The notes: generated by a model from the letters alone, not told the origin. A DNA stretch of 64,000 nucleotides from Mucilaginibacter roseus (GCF_021215455.1 NZ_JAJPWV010000003.1:62001-126000); one strand, 5' to 3'; numbered from the stretch's first letter, positions 7,075 to 15,296 are shown. Numbers and translations are program-made.

Positions 7075-8265
7075 ATGGAGAACGCTGCCTTGTTAAATGC
7101 AATTATTCAAAATGCCATTGATGGTATCATTACTATTGATGAGCGAGGCCGGGTCGAGTCGATCAACCCGTCAGCGTGCAGGCTGTTTTTGTATGCGCCT
7201 GACGAGGTAGTTGGGAATAATATTGCCATGCTGATGCCCCCGCCTGACCGCGAGCAGCACGATAGCTATATACACCGTTATCAGCGCACCGGGCAAGCAC
7301 ACATTATTGGTATCGGTCGTGAAGTGCAGGGCTTACGAAAAGATGGAACCGTATTTCCGTTCAGGCTGGCGGTGAGTGAGGTGCAATACTCGGGCCGAAA
7401 AATATACACCGGTTTTATACATGATCTGAGTCGCGAAAAAAAGGCAGAAGAACGCCTGCGCGAATATGCTGCCAACCTGGAACAACAAGTGCAGGAGCGC
7501 ACCCAATCTCTCAAAAACACAGTTGATGAGCTTCAGATAGCCAAGGAAGAGGTAAGCCAATCGCTGGAAAAGGAAAAGGAATTGGGGCAACTGAAAAGCC
7601 GTTTCGTTTCCATGGCTTCGCATGAGTTCCGAACACCCTTAAGCGCTATCCAGCTTTCGGCCGTGCTTATCGAAAAATATGCCTCGCAACTTAACAATCC
7701 GAACATCAGCAAGCATATCAACAAAATAAAGGGCTCGATAGGTAACCTCACCAGTATACTGAATGATTTTTTGTCGTTAGAGCGCCTTGAGGCAGGCAAG
7801 GTAGAACCTGTATTTACCCCCTTTGATATCGTGAAATTTTCTGAAGAGATAACGGAGGAGATGCAGATGATAGCTAAAGAAGCACAAAACATCGTTTACC
7901 AGCATACCGGTACTACCAGTATGGTAAGCCTTGACCAGGGCTTGCTACGTAACTGCATCATTAACCTTATTAGCAACGCTATAAAATACAGCGGCGAGCA
8001 TACTTTTATTGAATTTAATACAGAATTAACTGATGATCAACTCATCATCATTATAAAAGATAACGGCATAGGCATCCCCGAAAGCGACCAAAAACATTTG
8101 TTCGAGGCTTTCTTCAGGGCGCACAATACCGGCAACATACCGGGTACCGGCCTGGGGCTTAATATTGTGGCAAGGTATGCCACATTAATGAACGGACAAA
8201 TAGCATTTGAAAGCAAGATAAACCAGGGTACATCATTCACTTTAGCATTTCCGGTAAAAGCATGA
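7075..8265 (+). CDS. fixL: FixL-like haem-PAS oxygen-sensing histidine kinase
   Basis: The protein has 396 residues from the ATG at 7075; an in-frame TTG at 7048 is possible but would lie inside the promoter. A PAS domain (residues about 5-120) carries the residues that define haem-binding FixL: His62 (proximal haem ligand, Bradyrhizobium H200), Arg68 (R206), His76 (H214) and the distal Arg82 (R220) in HIIGIGREVQG. A coiled coil (LEQQVQERTQSLKN) follows. The HisKA H box is ASHEFRTPLSAIQ with His183, and the ATPase domain has NLISNAIKY, DNGIGIPE and GTGLGLNIV. It should be a soluble cytoplasmic kinase, active when deoxygenated, by analogy with FixL. The stop overlaps the response regulator start by 4 bp, so the two are partners. 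Confidence 0.9.
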   Translation: MENAALLNAIIQNAIDGIITIDERGRVESINPSACRLFLYAPDEVVGNNIAMLMPPPDREQHDSYIHRYQRTGQAHIIGIGREVQGLRKDGTVFPFRLAVSEVQYSGRKIYTGFIHDLSREKKAEERLREYAANLEQQVQERTQSLKNTVDELQIAKEEVSQSLEKEKELGQLKSRFVSMASHEFRTPLSAIQLSAVLIEKYASQLNNPNISKHINKIKGSIGNLTSILNDFLSLERLEAGKVEPVFTPFDIVKFSEEITEEMQMIAKEAQNIVYQHTGTTSMVSLDQGLLRNCIINLISNAIKYSGEHTFIEFNTELTDDQLIIIIKDNGIGIPESDQKHLFEAFFRAHNTGNIPGTGLGLNIVARYATLMNGQIAFESKINQGTSFTLAFPVKA

Positions 8266-9311
8266 CAACTATATTGATCATTGAAGACAACAACGACATC
8301 AGGGAAAGTACCGCGGAGATATTAGAACTCAGTGGCTACAAGGTGCTTCAAGCTAACAACGGTAAGGCAGGTGTTGACCTCGCCTTTCAGCATAAACCCG
8401 ACCTGGTTCTTTGCGATATTATGATGCCCGAGCTCGATGGTTATGGCGTACTATACATGCTGGGCAAAAACGCGGAAACAGCGGGCACGCCCTTTATCTT
8501 TCTGACGGCCAAGGCCGAGCGGATAGATTTTAGAAAAGGTATGGAGATGGGTGCTGATGATTACCTGACCAAACCCTTTGATGATATTGAGCTGCTGAAC
8601 GCCATTGAATCGCGGCTGAAAAAGAAACAGCGCCAGGAGGAGTACTACAATCAATCGATAGATAAGCTGGAGCAACTGGCAAGCGGCAACGGGCAAGGCC
8701 TGGCCGAGCTTAAAGGCATGATAGCCGGCAGAAAAGTACGCCAGATAAAAAAGAAACAGATACTTTATTACGATGGCGATACCCCGCAAGGCCTTTACCT
8801 GGTGCTTGAGGGTAGCGTAAAAACCATTAAAATTGCCGAGGATGGCCGCGAACTCTTAACCGGCCTTTACCGTAATGATGATTACCTGGGAATACATGCC
8901 CTGCTTTTAGATGAAAGCTATACCGATACCGCCGAGGCTGTTGAAGATTCGGCCGTGTGCCTGCTGCCGAGGGATATGACGCTGAACCTGCTTAACAAAT
9001 ACCCGGATGTGGGGCAGCAATTCATCCGCATATTGGCCAACAACGTGCGCGAAAAGGAGGAGCAGTTAATTGAGCTGGCCTATAATTCTGTACGTAAACG
9101 TTTGGCGCAGGTGCTTATCCGCCTGAGTAAGCAATCAACTGATCCGGCGCAGTTCAAAATATCACGCGATGAACTGGCCGCCATGGCAGGCATGGCTACT
9201 GAAACGGTTAGCCGTACCCTTACCGATTTTAAGGAAGAAGGCTCAATAGAAAAAAAAGGCAGCCAGATAACCATACTGGATATGAACCGCCTGGTAAAAA
9301 TGAAAAACTGA
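8262..9311 (+). CDS. Receiver domain fused to an FNR/CRP-type DNA-binding module
   Basis: The protein has 349 residues. Residues 1-120 form a complete receiver: acidic pair at E8/D9, phosphoacceptor Asp52 (CDIMMPELDG), Thr82 and Lys104. A linker helix leads to a cNMP-binding-like beta-roll (about 150-270) and a Crp-type winged helix (about 275-345). The roll lacks the cAMP pocket Arg-Ser pair, and only two Cys occur in the protein, so it is neither a cAMP receptor nor an Fe-S FNR. The recognition helix TETVSRTL contains E314-x-x-S317-R318, the FNR signature that reads TGAT half-sites; CRP has R-E-x-x-x-R instead. Control by phosphorylation from the haem kinase is therefore the simplest reading. 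Its stop codon overlaps the distal box of the next promoter. Confidence 0.88.
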   Translation: MTTILIIEDNNDIRESTAEILELSGYKVLQANNGKAGVDLAFQHKPDLVLCDIMMPELDGYGVLYMLGKNAETAGTPFIFLTAKAERIDFRKGMEMGADDYLTKPFDDIELLNAIESRLKKKQRQEEYYNQSIDKLEQLASGNGQGLAELKGMIAGRKVRQIKKKQILYYDGDTPQGLYLVLEGSVKTIKIAEDGRELLTGLYRNDDYLGIHALLLDESYTDTAEAVEDSAVCLLPRDMTLNLLNKYPDVGQQFIRILANNVREKEEQLIELAYNSVRKRLAQVLIRLSKQSTDPAQFKISRDELAAMAGMATETVSRTLTDFKEEGSIEKKGSQITILDMNRLVKMKN

Positions 9312-9373
9312 CGAATATCATTTTTTGTACTGACGGTACGCATGTTTTGGCTACTGCAACAAGGCTAACTTTG
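9309..9373 (+). promoter_or_regulatory. Tandem FNR-like box promoter of ldhA-hemN
   Basis: The distal box TGACGAATATCA (9309-9320) begins in the stop codon of the response regulator. The proximal box TGACGGTACGCA (9331-9342) is centred 22 bp downstream. The -7 element TAACTTTG (9366-9373) is a perfect TAnnTTTG and ends 36.5 bp from the proximal centre, placing a predicted start near 9378. A T6 tract lies between the boxes. Confidence 0.8.
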
Positions 9374-9390
9374 TAGCAAAGCATTAGCAA

Positions 9391-10419
9391 ATGAAAGTTG
9401 TAGCCTACAGTATAAAAGCTTTTGAAAAGGAATTCCTGGCAAAATCCAATCAAAAGAAACATGATATCACCCTCATATCAAACCCGTTAAGTATTGAAAC
9501 GGCCGCCTACGCGCAAGGTAAGGATGCCGTAGTTATATTTACCAATGATGATGCCTCAGCCCCGGTTATTGATAAACTGGCGGATATGGGTATTAAATAT
9601 ATTGCCACCCGCTCCGTAGGTACCGATCATATTGACAAAGTTGCTGCAGGCGAAAGGGGCATTAAGCTGGCCAACGTACCCATCTACTCACCACAAGCCA
9701 TTGCCGAACATACCCTGGCGCTTGCCCTCGCCCTTAGCAGGCACATACCTGTAGCCCACCAGCATAGTATAAATTTTGATTTTAAGCTGGATGACCTGAT
9801 CGGTTTTAATTTTTATGGTAAAACCGTTGGGCTGATCGGTTTGGGGCATATCGGCCTGGCAACAGCCGCCGTTTTTAAAGGGTTGGGTTGCCGTGTTATT
9901 GGTTATGATGTGAGCAAACCCGACCGCTTGCCCGATATTGAGTTTGCTCCGCTGGATGAATTGCTTAAGCAATCTGACGTTATATCATTGCACGCGCCGC
10001 TTACACCGGATACTTTTCATATCATCAACACTGAAAACATCGCCAAAATGAAACCGGGTGTTATGCTGCTTAATACTTCACGTGGTGGGTTGATTGACAC
10101 AGAATCAGCCCTGCTGGCAATAAACACCGGGCAAATAGGCTACTTAGGTTTGGATGTTTACGAAAACGAAAAAGGTCTGTTTTTCCAGGACCATACACAC
10201 GATGCGCAAAAGGATAGCCTGCTTACCCGTTTAATGGCTCATCCCAATGTGATTGTTACCCCACATCAGGCATTTTTGACTAACGAGGCTTTACAGCAGA
10301 TTTGCGATCAAACCATTAAAAACCTCGACCTATGGCAGCAAAACAAATGCACCGGCAACGCCTGTGCCTGCGCCAACAGTTGCCGCACCGAAGTGGTGCC
10401 TGTTAAAATCATCGCCTAA
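9391..10419 (+). CDS. ldhA: D-lactate dehydrogenase (NAD-dependent 2-hydroxyacid family) with Cys-rich tail
   Basis: The protein has 342 residues. The Rossmann motif is GLIGLGHIGLATAAVF, with catalytic-domain signatures SVGTDHID, NTSRGGLIDTE (substrate Arg), GLDVYENE (Glu) and TPHQAF (His). It should reduce pyruvate to D-lactate with NADH, restoring NAD when respiration is limited, which fits the low-oxygen promoter. The unusual part is the C-terminal extension after the normal end of the fold, with C320, C325, C327 and C331 (C-x4-C-x-C-x3-C) followed by RTEVVPVKIIA. This could bind a metal or be redox-sensitive; I cannot tell. hemN follows after 12 bp and is probably co-transcribed. Confidence 0.88.
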   Translation: MKVVAYSIKAFEKEFLAKSNQKKHDITLISNPLSIETAAYAQGKDAVVIFTNDDASAPVIDKLADMGIKYIATRSVGTDHIDKVAAGERGIKLANVPIYSPQAIAEHTLALALALSRHIPVAHQHSINFDFKLDDLIGFNFYGKTVGLIGLGHIGLATAAVFKGLGCRVIGYDVSKPDRLPDIEFAPLDELLKQSDVISLHAPLTPDTFHIINTENIAKMKPGVMLLNTSRGGLIDTESALLAINTGQIGYLGLDVYENEKGLFFQDHTHDAQKDSLLTRLMAHPNVIVTPHQAFLTNEALQQICDQTIKNLDLWQQNKCTGNACACANSCRTEVVPVKIIA

Positions 10420-10431
10420 AAGCCTAAAGCC

Positions 10432-11799
10432 ATGCCCGTACCCGAAGCACTCACCGATAAATATAATGTTGCCGCGCCGCGCTACACTAGTTACCCTACT
10501 GTACCTTATTGGGATAATACTCCATTTGATGCCGCGGAATGGGAACGCGCTGTAAAGGCATCATTTACACAAACCAATAATACCGATGGCATCAGCCTTT
10601 ACATACACCTGCCCTATTGCGAAAGCCTGTGTACTTATTGCGGCTGCAATACCCGCATTACCAAAAATCACCGTGTAGAGCAACCCTATATTGAGGCCGT
10701 ACTAAAGGAATGGGGAATGTATAAAGCCATCTTTAATGAGCAGCCCGTAATACGTGAGATACATTTGGGTGGCGGAACGCCAACCTTTTTTAGTCCGCAA
10801 AATTTGCAGTTGCTGATAAACGGATTACTTGATGATACCGCCATCCACCCGAATGCTGAATTTGGTTTTGAGGCGCACCCGGGGAATACCACTACGGAGC
10901 ATTTACAAACCCTGTACGATCTGGGTTTTCGCAGGCTGAGCCTCGGCATTCAGGATTTTGACCCGAAGGTACAATTTATCATTAACCGCATACAGAGTTT
11001 TGAGCAGGTAAAAAAAGTAACGGACGAGGCACGGGAAATAGGTTATGACTCTATCAATTACGACCTGATCTATGGCCTGCCGCTGCAAACTGTAGCGAGC
11101 ATGGCTGATACCCTGCACCAAGTTGCCTTGCTGATGCCCGACCGTATCGCCTTTTACAGCTACGCTCATGTGCCCTGGATAAAACCCGGCCAGCGCCGCT
11201 ATACCGAAAAAGATCTGCCCGACGCGTTTTTGAAACGTAAACTGTATGATCTGGGTTGCGAGTTGTTTCAAAACATCGGCTATCATGATATTGGCATGGA
11301 CCATTTTTCACTAAGTACCGATAGCCTTTACCGGGCTGAACAAGGTGGTCGTTTACACCGCAACTTTATGGGTTATACCTATCAATATACCCAATTGCTT
11401 ATCGGCCTGGGGGTATCATCCATTAGTGACTCATGGTATGCTTACGCGCAGAATGCTAAGAAGATAGATGAGTACCTGGATCTGATCAATGCCGGCCGGT
11501 TGCCACTTATCAAGCTGCATCAATCTACCGATGAGGATATGCTGTTGCGCAGCCATATATTGGATATTATGTGCAAGGGCCAAACCCGCTGGGATCATGA
11601 TGCCCAACCGTCTGCCGGGCTGTCAAAAAGCATTGAAAGGTTGGAGCCATTAGTGAATGACGGCCTGATAGAACTCAACTCCCGCTGCCTGAAGGTTACA
11701 CCGCTTGGCAAACGCTTTTTACGCAATATATGTATGGCTTTTGACGAAAGGCTGTGGCAAAACAAGCCAGCAACGCAATTATTCAGCATGAACGGATAA
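10432..11799 (+). CDS. hemN: Oxygen-independent coproporphyrinogen III oxidase (radical SAM)
   Basis: The protein has 455 residues, the normal length for HemN. The radical SAM cluster motif is HLPYCESLCTYCGCN with C63, C67, C70 and the extra C72 that true HemN proteins carry, unlike HemW, which helps the call. LGGGTPTFFS and FEAHPGNTT supply the SAM-binding loops, and the C-terminal HemN domain (DHFSLSTDSLYRAEQGGRLHRNFMGYTY) is present. It decarboxylates coproporphyrinogen III to protoporphyrinogen IX without O2, supplying haem for the cbb3 oxidase and the haem kinase under low oxygen. It is the second gene after ldhA and is followed by a bidirectional terminator. Confidence 0.95.
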   Translation: MPVPEALTDKYNVAAPRYTSYPTVPYWDNTPFDAAEWERAVKASFTQTNNTDGISLYIHLPYCESLCTYCGCNTRITKNHRVEQPYIEAVLKEWGMYKAIFNEQPVIREIHLGGGTPTFFSPQNLQLLINGLLDDTAIHPNAEFGFEAHPGNTTTEHLQTLYDLGFRRLSLGIQDFDPKVQFIINRIQSFEQVKKVTDEAREIGYDSINYDLIYGLPLQTVASMADTLHQVALLMPDRIAFYSYAHVPWIKPGQRRYTEKDLPDAFLKRKLYDLGCELFQNIGYHDIGMDHFSLSTDSLYRAEQGGRLHRNFMGYTYQYTQLLIGLGVSSISDSWYAYAQNAKKIDEYLDLINAGRLPLIKLHQSTDEDMLLRSHILDIMCKGQTRWDHDAQPSAGLSKSIERLEPLVNDGLIELNSRCLKVTPLGKRFLRNICMAFDERLWQNKPATQLFSMNG

Positions 11800-11840
11800 T
11801 AACATATAATCAAACCTGAACGCAATCAATTAACAATGAA

Positions 11841-11866
11841 AAAAGCGGCTTTTGGCCGCTTTTTTT
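11841..11866. terminator. Bidirectional terminator between hemN and the 591-residue gene
   Basis: AAAAGCGGC (11841-11849) pairs with GCCGCTTTT (11855-11863) across a 5-nt loop, with A and T runs on both sides, so it can end transcription from both directions. Confidence 0.85.
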
Positions 11867-11870
11867 GTGC

Positions 11871-13646
11871 TTATGCTATGGCATTCAGTTGCGCTTCGCA
11901 GGTTTGCAGCATGGTTTGCATCTCCTGTAAATACTCAAGCGTTTGGTTGCTTATCTGCGGTATCAGCGCCTTATAATAATCAATACCCTGCTGTAGCTGC
12001 TGCCTGAACTTGTCAAGGTATTTTTCCTTCTTAGTATTCATGTTATTTACCGAGCGGGCAACTTCTTTGTTCAGGTACTCCAGGTAAAGGTTCAGCTCGT
12101 TAATGAAAAGGTTGGGGCGGCTCACATTTTTAAGCAGGTTAAGTTTGCCGTAGATATGCTTTACCATTTCATCTAACGAGTATGTAGCCTTAAAATAAGC
12201 CAGGTTTGGGCCGGGGCAAATGGCTACCGCCTTGTTTTCGCGGGGTTTTAGCAGGTTGTTTTTGATATAGGCTGATACGGCCAATCCTTCGCAAAGGCAT
12301 ATTTTTTCGGTTACTTCCTGTACCTGGCGGTATAATTCATCGCCGGGCAGATTGGCAGCCATAAGCTGTTCAATTTTTAAATGCTGGTACTGGCGCGATG
12401 CCGTACAGATAGGCTCGGCCGTAAACTCCGTATTGGTACACAGGTATTTTTTAGTACAAGGGCTCCCCGGACGATGCGCGGCTATACGCTTCAAACGCAA
12501 CTGCTGTATGCTTGCCGGCTTAAAGTTATTGAAGAGCACACCCAGCGGCGATGCCGCGCTTACGTAAAAATCATCCGGCTTTGCCGCGGTTAACTGGTGC
12601 AGTGTTTCATCATCAACATTGGTAGCTTCAGGAACCAGCAAGAACGGACTGCCCCAGCCTGTAGCATCAAGCGCGTAGTGCTCCAGCAAAAAATTATTTT
12701 CGGCTGCCGTACCTATACCACCCTGAACACTGATGCGGATTGACGGATTATTGATAACGCTGTAGCCTTTGCTACTTAATGCCGGTAAGTATATAGCCTG
12801 TAACTCATCTACCATTTCCTGCCGCTTTTCGTTGAATCCCTGTAATATGGGGCCAAGCAATAAGCCATCGGTAGCAAAGGCATGGCCACCGCAATTCAGG
12901 CCCGACTCGATACGGAACTCATGCACCCAAATACCTTTTTTGGCCAAAAATTTCGCTTGTATCAATGCCGAGCGGTAATCGCTCACCTTCAGTATCACCC
13001 GCTTGCGGGTGTTGCCATCAACGTCCGGAAAAAAATCACGGAACTCCTCGAGGTAACTATATAAGCGCGGGTTCATACCGGCTGATAGTATGACCGAGGC
13101 ATTCAGGTCACTTTGTGCAAAACCACGCAGGGCGGCTAAGGCATCGGTATTAACCTCGCCGGTGCTATGGCCGTCCTTGTCATAGTTCATCTTATCAACC
13201 TTGGCCATAATATTTACATCAATACTGCCGGATTGCATTTCGCTGCGCAATTGCTGCTCTAATTTGTGTTTCAGATCGACATCAGTGGTCTGTTGCATCA
13301 GTAGGTATTTTTGTTTCAATGCCGAGCCATCGGGCAGCATATCAAAATAACGGTCAATATCGTGGCCCTCGCCAAACGGCTGTTGCTTGAGCGCGGTCAT
13401 TTGCCGGGCAACGTAGGTGTTCAGCATATCCAGATACGCGGTTATGCGCCGGGCACGGTAATCGTGCTCATTTTTTTTGATCGGGATGTATTCATCGTTG
13501 TGCTCACGTATGTGAAACTCGCGCATACGCTCTACCAGTTCATCATCAACTATTGAAACCACGGATGATATACCGTATCGCGCTACTTTGAGCGGTGTAT
13601 CAATTGAAAAGGCCAGCCCTAAAACGGGGATATGAAAGTTGTGCAT
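11871..13646 (-). CDS. Unknown 591-residue protein with NPD/FMN-barrel-like region and Cys clusters
   Basis: I do not recognise a characterised family. The N-terminus reads IPVLGLAFSIDTPLKVARYG and the middle part resembles FMN-dependent TIM barrels of the nitronate monooxygenase/PfaD type: GLNCGGHAFATDGLLLGP near residue 250, then ISVQGGIGTAAENNFLLEH, where GGIGT would hold the FMN phosphate, and GWGSPFLLVPEAT. A Cys-rich segment follows (about residues 393-416: PGSPCTKKYLC and EPICTAS), then KICLCEG (about 450) and AICPGP (about 478), and a long C-terminal helix region. An oxygen-independent redox enzyme is a reasonable guess because the gene lies in the low-oxygen island downstream of a tandem-box promoter. 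The substrate is unknown. A terminator-like hairpin lies between it and the upstream membrane gene. Confidence 0.6.
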   Translation of the reverse strand: MHNFHIPVLGLAFSIDTPLKVARYGISSVVSIVDDELVERMREFHIREHNDEYIPIKKNEHDYRARRITAYLDMLNTYVARQMTALKQQPFGEGHDIDRYFDMLPDGSALKQKYLLMQQTTDVDLKHKLEQQLRSEMQSGSIDVNIMAKVDKMNYDKDGHSTGEVNTDALAALRGFAQSDLNASVILSAGMNPRLYSYLEEFRDFFPDVDGNTRKRVILKVSDYRSALIQAKFLAKKGIWVHEFRIESGLNCGGHAFATDGLLLGPILQGFNEKRQEMVDELQAIYLPALSSKGYSVINNPSIRISVQGGIGTAAENNFLLEHYALDATGWGSPFLLVPEATNVDDETLHQLTAAKPDDFYVSAASPLGVLFNNFKPASIQQLRLKRIAAHRPGSPCTKKYLCTNTEFTAEPICTASRQYQHLKIEQLMAANLPGDELYRQVQEVTEKICLCEGLAVSAYIKNNLLKPRENKAVAICPGPNLAYFKATYSLDEMVKHIYGKLNLLKNVSRPNLFINELNLYLEYLNKEVARSVNNMNTKKEKYLDKFRQQLQQGIDYYKALIPQISNQTLEYLQEMQTMLQTCEAQLNAIA

Positions 13647-13673
13647 CGTTATTTAAAAATCAATTATTATTCA

Positions 13674-13706
13674 ATAAAAAAAGCGGCTGATAACCGCTTT
13701 TTTATT
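13674..13706. terminator. Hairpin with A/T runs between the small membrane gene and the 591-residue gene
   Basis: AAAAAAGCGG (13677-13686) pairs with CCGCTTTTTT (13694-13703) around a 7-nt loop. It reads as a terminator in both directions. Because no separate box promoter is visible for the 591-residue gene, this may be an attenuator or partial terminator in a two-gene unit. Confidence 0.7.
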
Positions 13707-13728
13707 CATACCACACTAATCCTGTTTG

Positions 13729-14076
13729 TTAAACTATTACAATGATGATCATTGCCACGTGAATTAAAATACTGGCCGCGAACAGCTTGAGCACGGTACG
13801 GATACCGCCACCAGCCATATTGGCGATCAGGTTTGCAAAAAAGCAGATCATGGTTACGGCTAACACCGCGGCAGAGCCGTCAAAGTAGTAGCTCAATACT
13901 GCCGGGATGGGTAAAAATATTACGCCATGCACCATCAGTACTAAAAAGAACCATAAGGTTTGGTTGCTTTTTTGCGTGTCGGCAAACTCATTAAACTTAT
14001 CCCACAAGTTAAAATGCAGGGTTGCCGGTTTATGTTCATTTATAAATTGCGGGGTTATTGTTTTTATAGTTGCCAT
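13729..14076 (-). CDS. Small integral membrane protein in the low-oxygen island, unknown
   Basis: The protein has 115 residues. A hydrophilic N-terminus (about 40 residues) is followed by three predicted membrane helices: LWFFLVLMVHGVIFLPIPAVL, AAVLAVTMICFFANLIANMAG and LKLFAASILIHVAMIIIVIV. Two His residues fall inside helices 1 and 3 (VHGV, IHVAM), which could bind haem or metal, but no family match is evident. It is the first gene behind a tandem-box promoter and lies upstream of the 591-residue gene, so a role in low-oxygen membrane or redox physiology is likely by context only. Confidence 0.7.
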   Translation of the reverse strand: MATIKTITPQFINEHKPATLHFNLWDKFNEFADTQKSNQTLWFFLVLMVHGVIFLPIPAVLSYYFDGSAAVLAVTMICFFANLIANMAGGGIRTVLKLFAASILIHVAMIIIVIV

Positions 14077-14101
14077 AACATTTATCGTTTTGTTTACAAT
14101 T

Positions 14102-14166
14102 CAAAATTGCGGATAAACACGTGCCTGCACCATGACAGCCATCATTACAAAAAGTGACCTTACGCA
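14102..14166 (-). promoter_or_regulatory. Tandem FNR-like box promoter of the small membrane gene
   Basis: Read on the minus strand, the distal box is TGCGTAAGGTCA (14155-14166), the proximal box TGATGGCTGTCA (14133-14144) and the -7 element CAATTTTG (14102-14109). Centres are 22 bp apart and the -7 end is 36.5 bp from the proximal centre. CTTTTT follows the distal box. Confidence 0.75.
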
Positions 14167-14172
14167 CATTTT

Positions 14173-14859
14173 TTATTTGCATATCGCGGGTGCATCCATT
14201 GCCGGCGGACTAAGGTATGGCACATTAAGCGACAGGCCCCGCAGCACAAACCACACCCCAAGGCACAGCATAAAATAAGGCACCACTATATTCAGCTTTC
14301 GCCTGAGCGATACGGTAAAAAAACCGCTGCCAAGCGCGGCGGCAAACATGAGCGGTAAAGTGCCCATTCCAAACCATAACATAAAGCTTGCTGAGTTTAA
14401 AACCGTACCGGTGTTAACAGCGCCTACCAGCGCCAGGTAAACAAATCCGCAGGGAAGTAAACCATTAAGCATACCTGTGAGCAAATGCCCCGCACGTTTT
14501 TTTAATGCCCATACCAGCATGTTATTAAACGGTTGCATTAACTTTACAGCGATGCCCGTACTTTTAAATGAGTGTTTAATTAAGCGGGATAATGCCGCCA
14601 GTATAATGAGTACACCGCTTACAATGCTCAACCCGTTCTGGATGTTGGCCAGCCAAATTTGCTTGCCTATAAGCCCAATGATCAAACCAAGAACAACATA
14701 ACTTATGGTGCGGCCGAATTGGTACAGCAGTTTATCAAAAGCAAGCAGCCATGCCGAGCGCCCGCCAAAGGACACGGCCAGCATTAACGGCCCGCACATG
14801 CCAATGCAATGAACACTGCCGAAAAGTCCTATAAAAAACGCTACCTGCCAGTCGCTCAT
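14173..14859 (-). CDS. Sulfite exporter TauE/SafE-like membrane protein of the cbb3 operon
   Basis: The protein has 228 residues with about six membrane helices. It starts with WQVAFFIGLFGSVHCIGMCGPLMLAV; the HCxGMCGP motif in helix 1 is typical of the TauE/SafE-UreH-CcdA-like group found beside cbb3 oxidase genes, where a copper or redox role in oxidase assembly has been proposed. A second motif MLNGLLPCGFVYLAL carries another Cys in a helix. Its ATG overlaps the fixH stop by 4 bp, so it is the last gene of the cco operon. Sulfite export is not implied by the family name. Confidence 0.82.
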   Translation of the reverse strand: MSDWQVAFFIGLFGSVHCIGMCGPLMLAVSFGGRSAWLLAFDKLLYQFGRTISYVVLGLIIGLIGKQIWLANIQNGLSIVSGVLIILAALSRLIKHSFKSTGIAVKLMQPFNNMLVWALKKRAGHLLTGMLNGLLPCGFVYLALVGAVNTGTVLNSASFMLWFGMGTLPLMFAAALGSGFFTVSLRRKLNIVVPYFMLCLGVWFVLRGLSLNVPYLSPPAMDAPAICK

Positions 14860-15296
14860 GGTAAGGTGATCTCTTGTTTATAGAGGTATTGCCTGTTGCC
14901 TTGCTGCCAGTTGATAACCAGTTGCCACCGCCCCTGCTGAAAATCAGTTAACGGTATGCTGAATAATCCACCCGCGCCGGTAGCCATATCCATAGCCTTA
15001 TCAAACCGTTGCCCTGACGGGCGGAGGAAGGTGAGTTTGCCGTTTGCCTCGCCGGTAAACTGTATGTTCAGGGTGTTACCCTCTACCTTTATAATGGGTT
15101 GTGCATGATCCTGCTCCACATTCTTCTGGCGCGTGTATTCGCTGTTGTAGGCCAGGCCTTTTTCGTAATAACTGTTATCATAATCATCGGCAGGCTGCCT
15201 TAACATGTAAACCGCCATGCAGATGATAAAGAGCATAAAGGTTACCATACCGGTAACCAGCCATTTGCCCCAATTCCAATTTCTAATTGCTTCCAT
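14856..15296 (-). CDS. fixH: FixH family oxidase assembly protein
   Basis: The protein has 146 residues. One N-terminal membrane helix (WLVTGMVTFMLFIICMAVYML) precedes a periplasmic beta-sandwich with the FixH signature DNSYYEKGLAYNSEY and a closing GRWQLVINWQQGNRQYLYKQEI. FixH/CcoH is needed for cbb3 maturation, probably in the assembly complex that receives copper. It overlaps ccoG by 14 bp and the TauE-like gene by 4 bp, typical of translational coupling. Confidence 0.9.
   Translation of the reverse strand: MEAIRNWNWGKWLVTGMVTFMLFIICMAVYMLRQPADDYDNSYYEKGLAYNSEYTRQKNVEQDHAQPIIKVEGNTLNIQFTGEANGKLTFLRPSGQRFDKAMDMATGAGGLFSIPLTDFQQGRWQLVINWQQGNRQYLYKQEITLP

Noticed and set aside
7048..7075. 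TTG at 7048 as the kinase start
   Set aside because: It lies within the predicted -7 element GATATTTG (7043-7050); the ATG at 7075 gives a normal PAS N-terminus.
8262..9311. Reading the regulator as a classical FNR or CRP
   Set aside because: It has only two Cys, so no 4Fe-4S cluster, and lacks the cAMP-binding Arg-Ser; the receiver domain is complete, so phosphorylation is the more likely signal.
10364..10555. A short + strand open frame across the ldhA-hemN junction
   Set aside because: It overlaps both genes in another frame and shows no coding features of its own.
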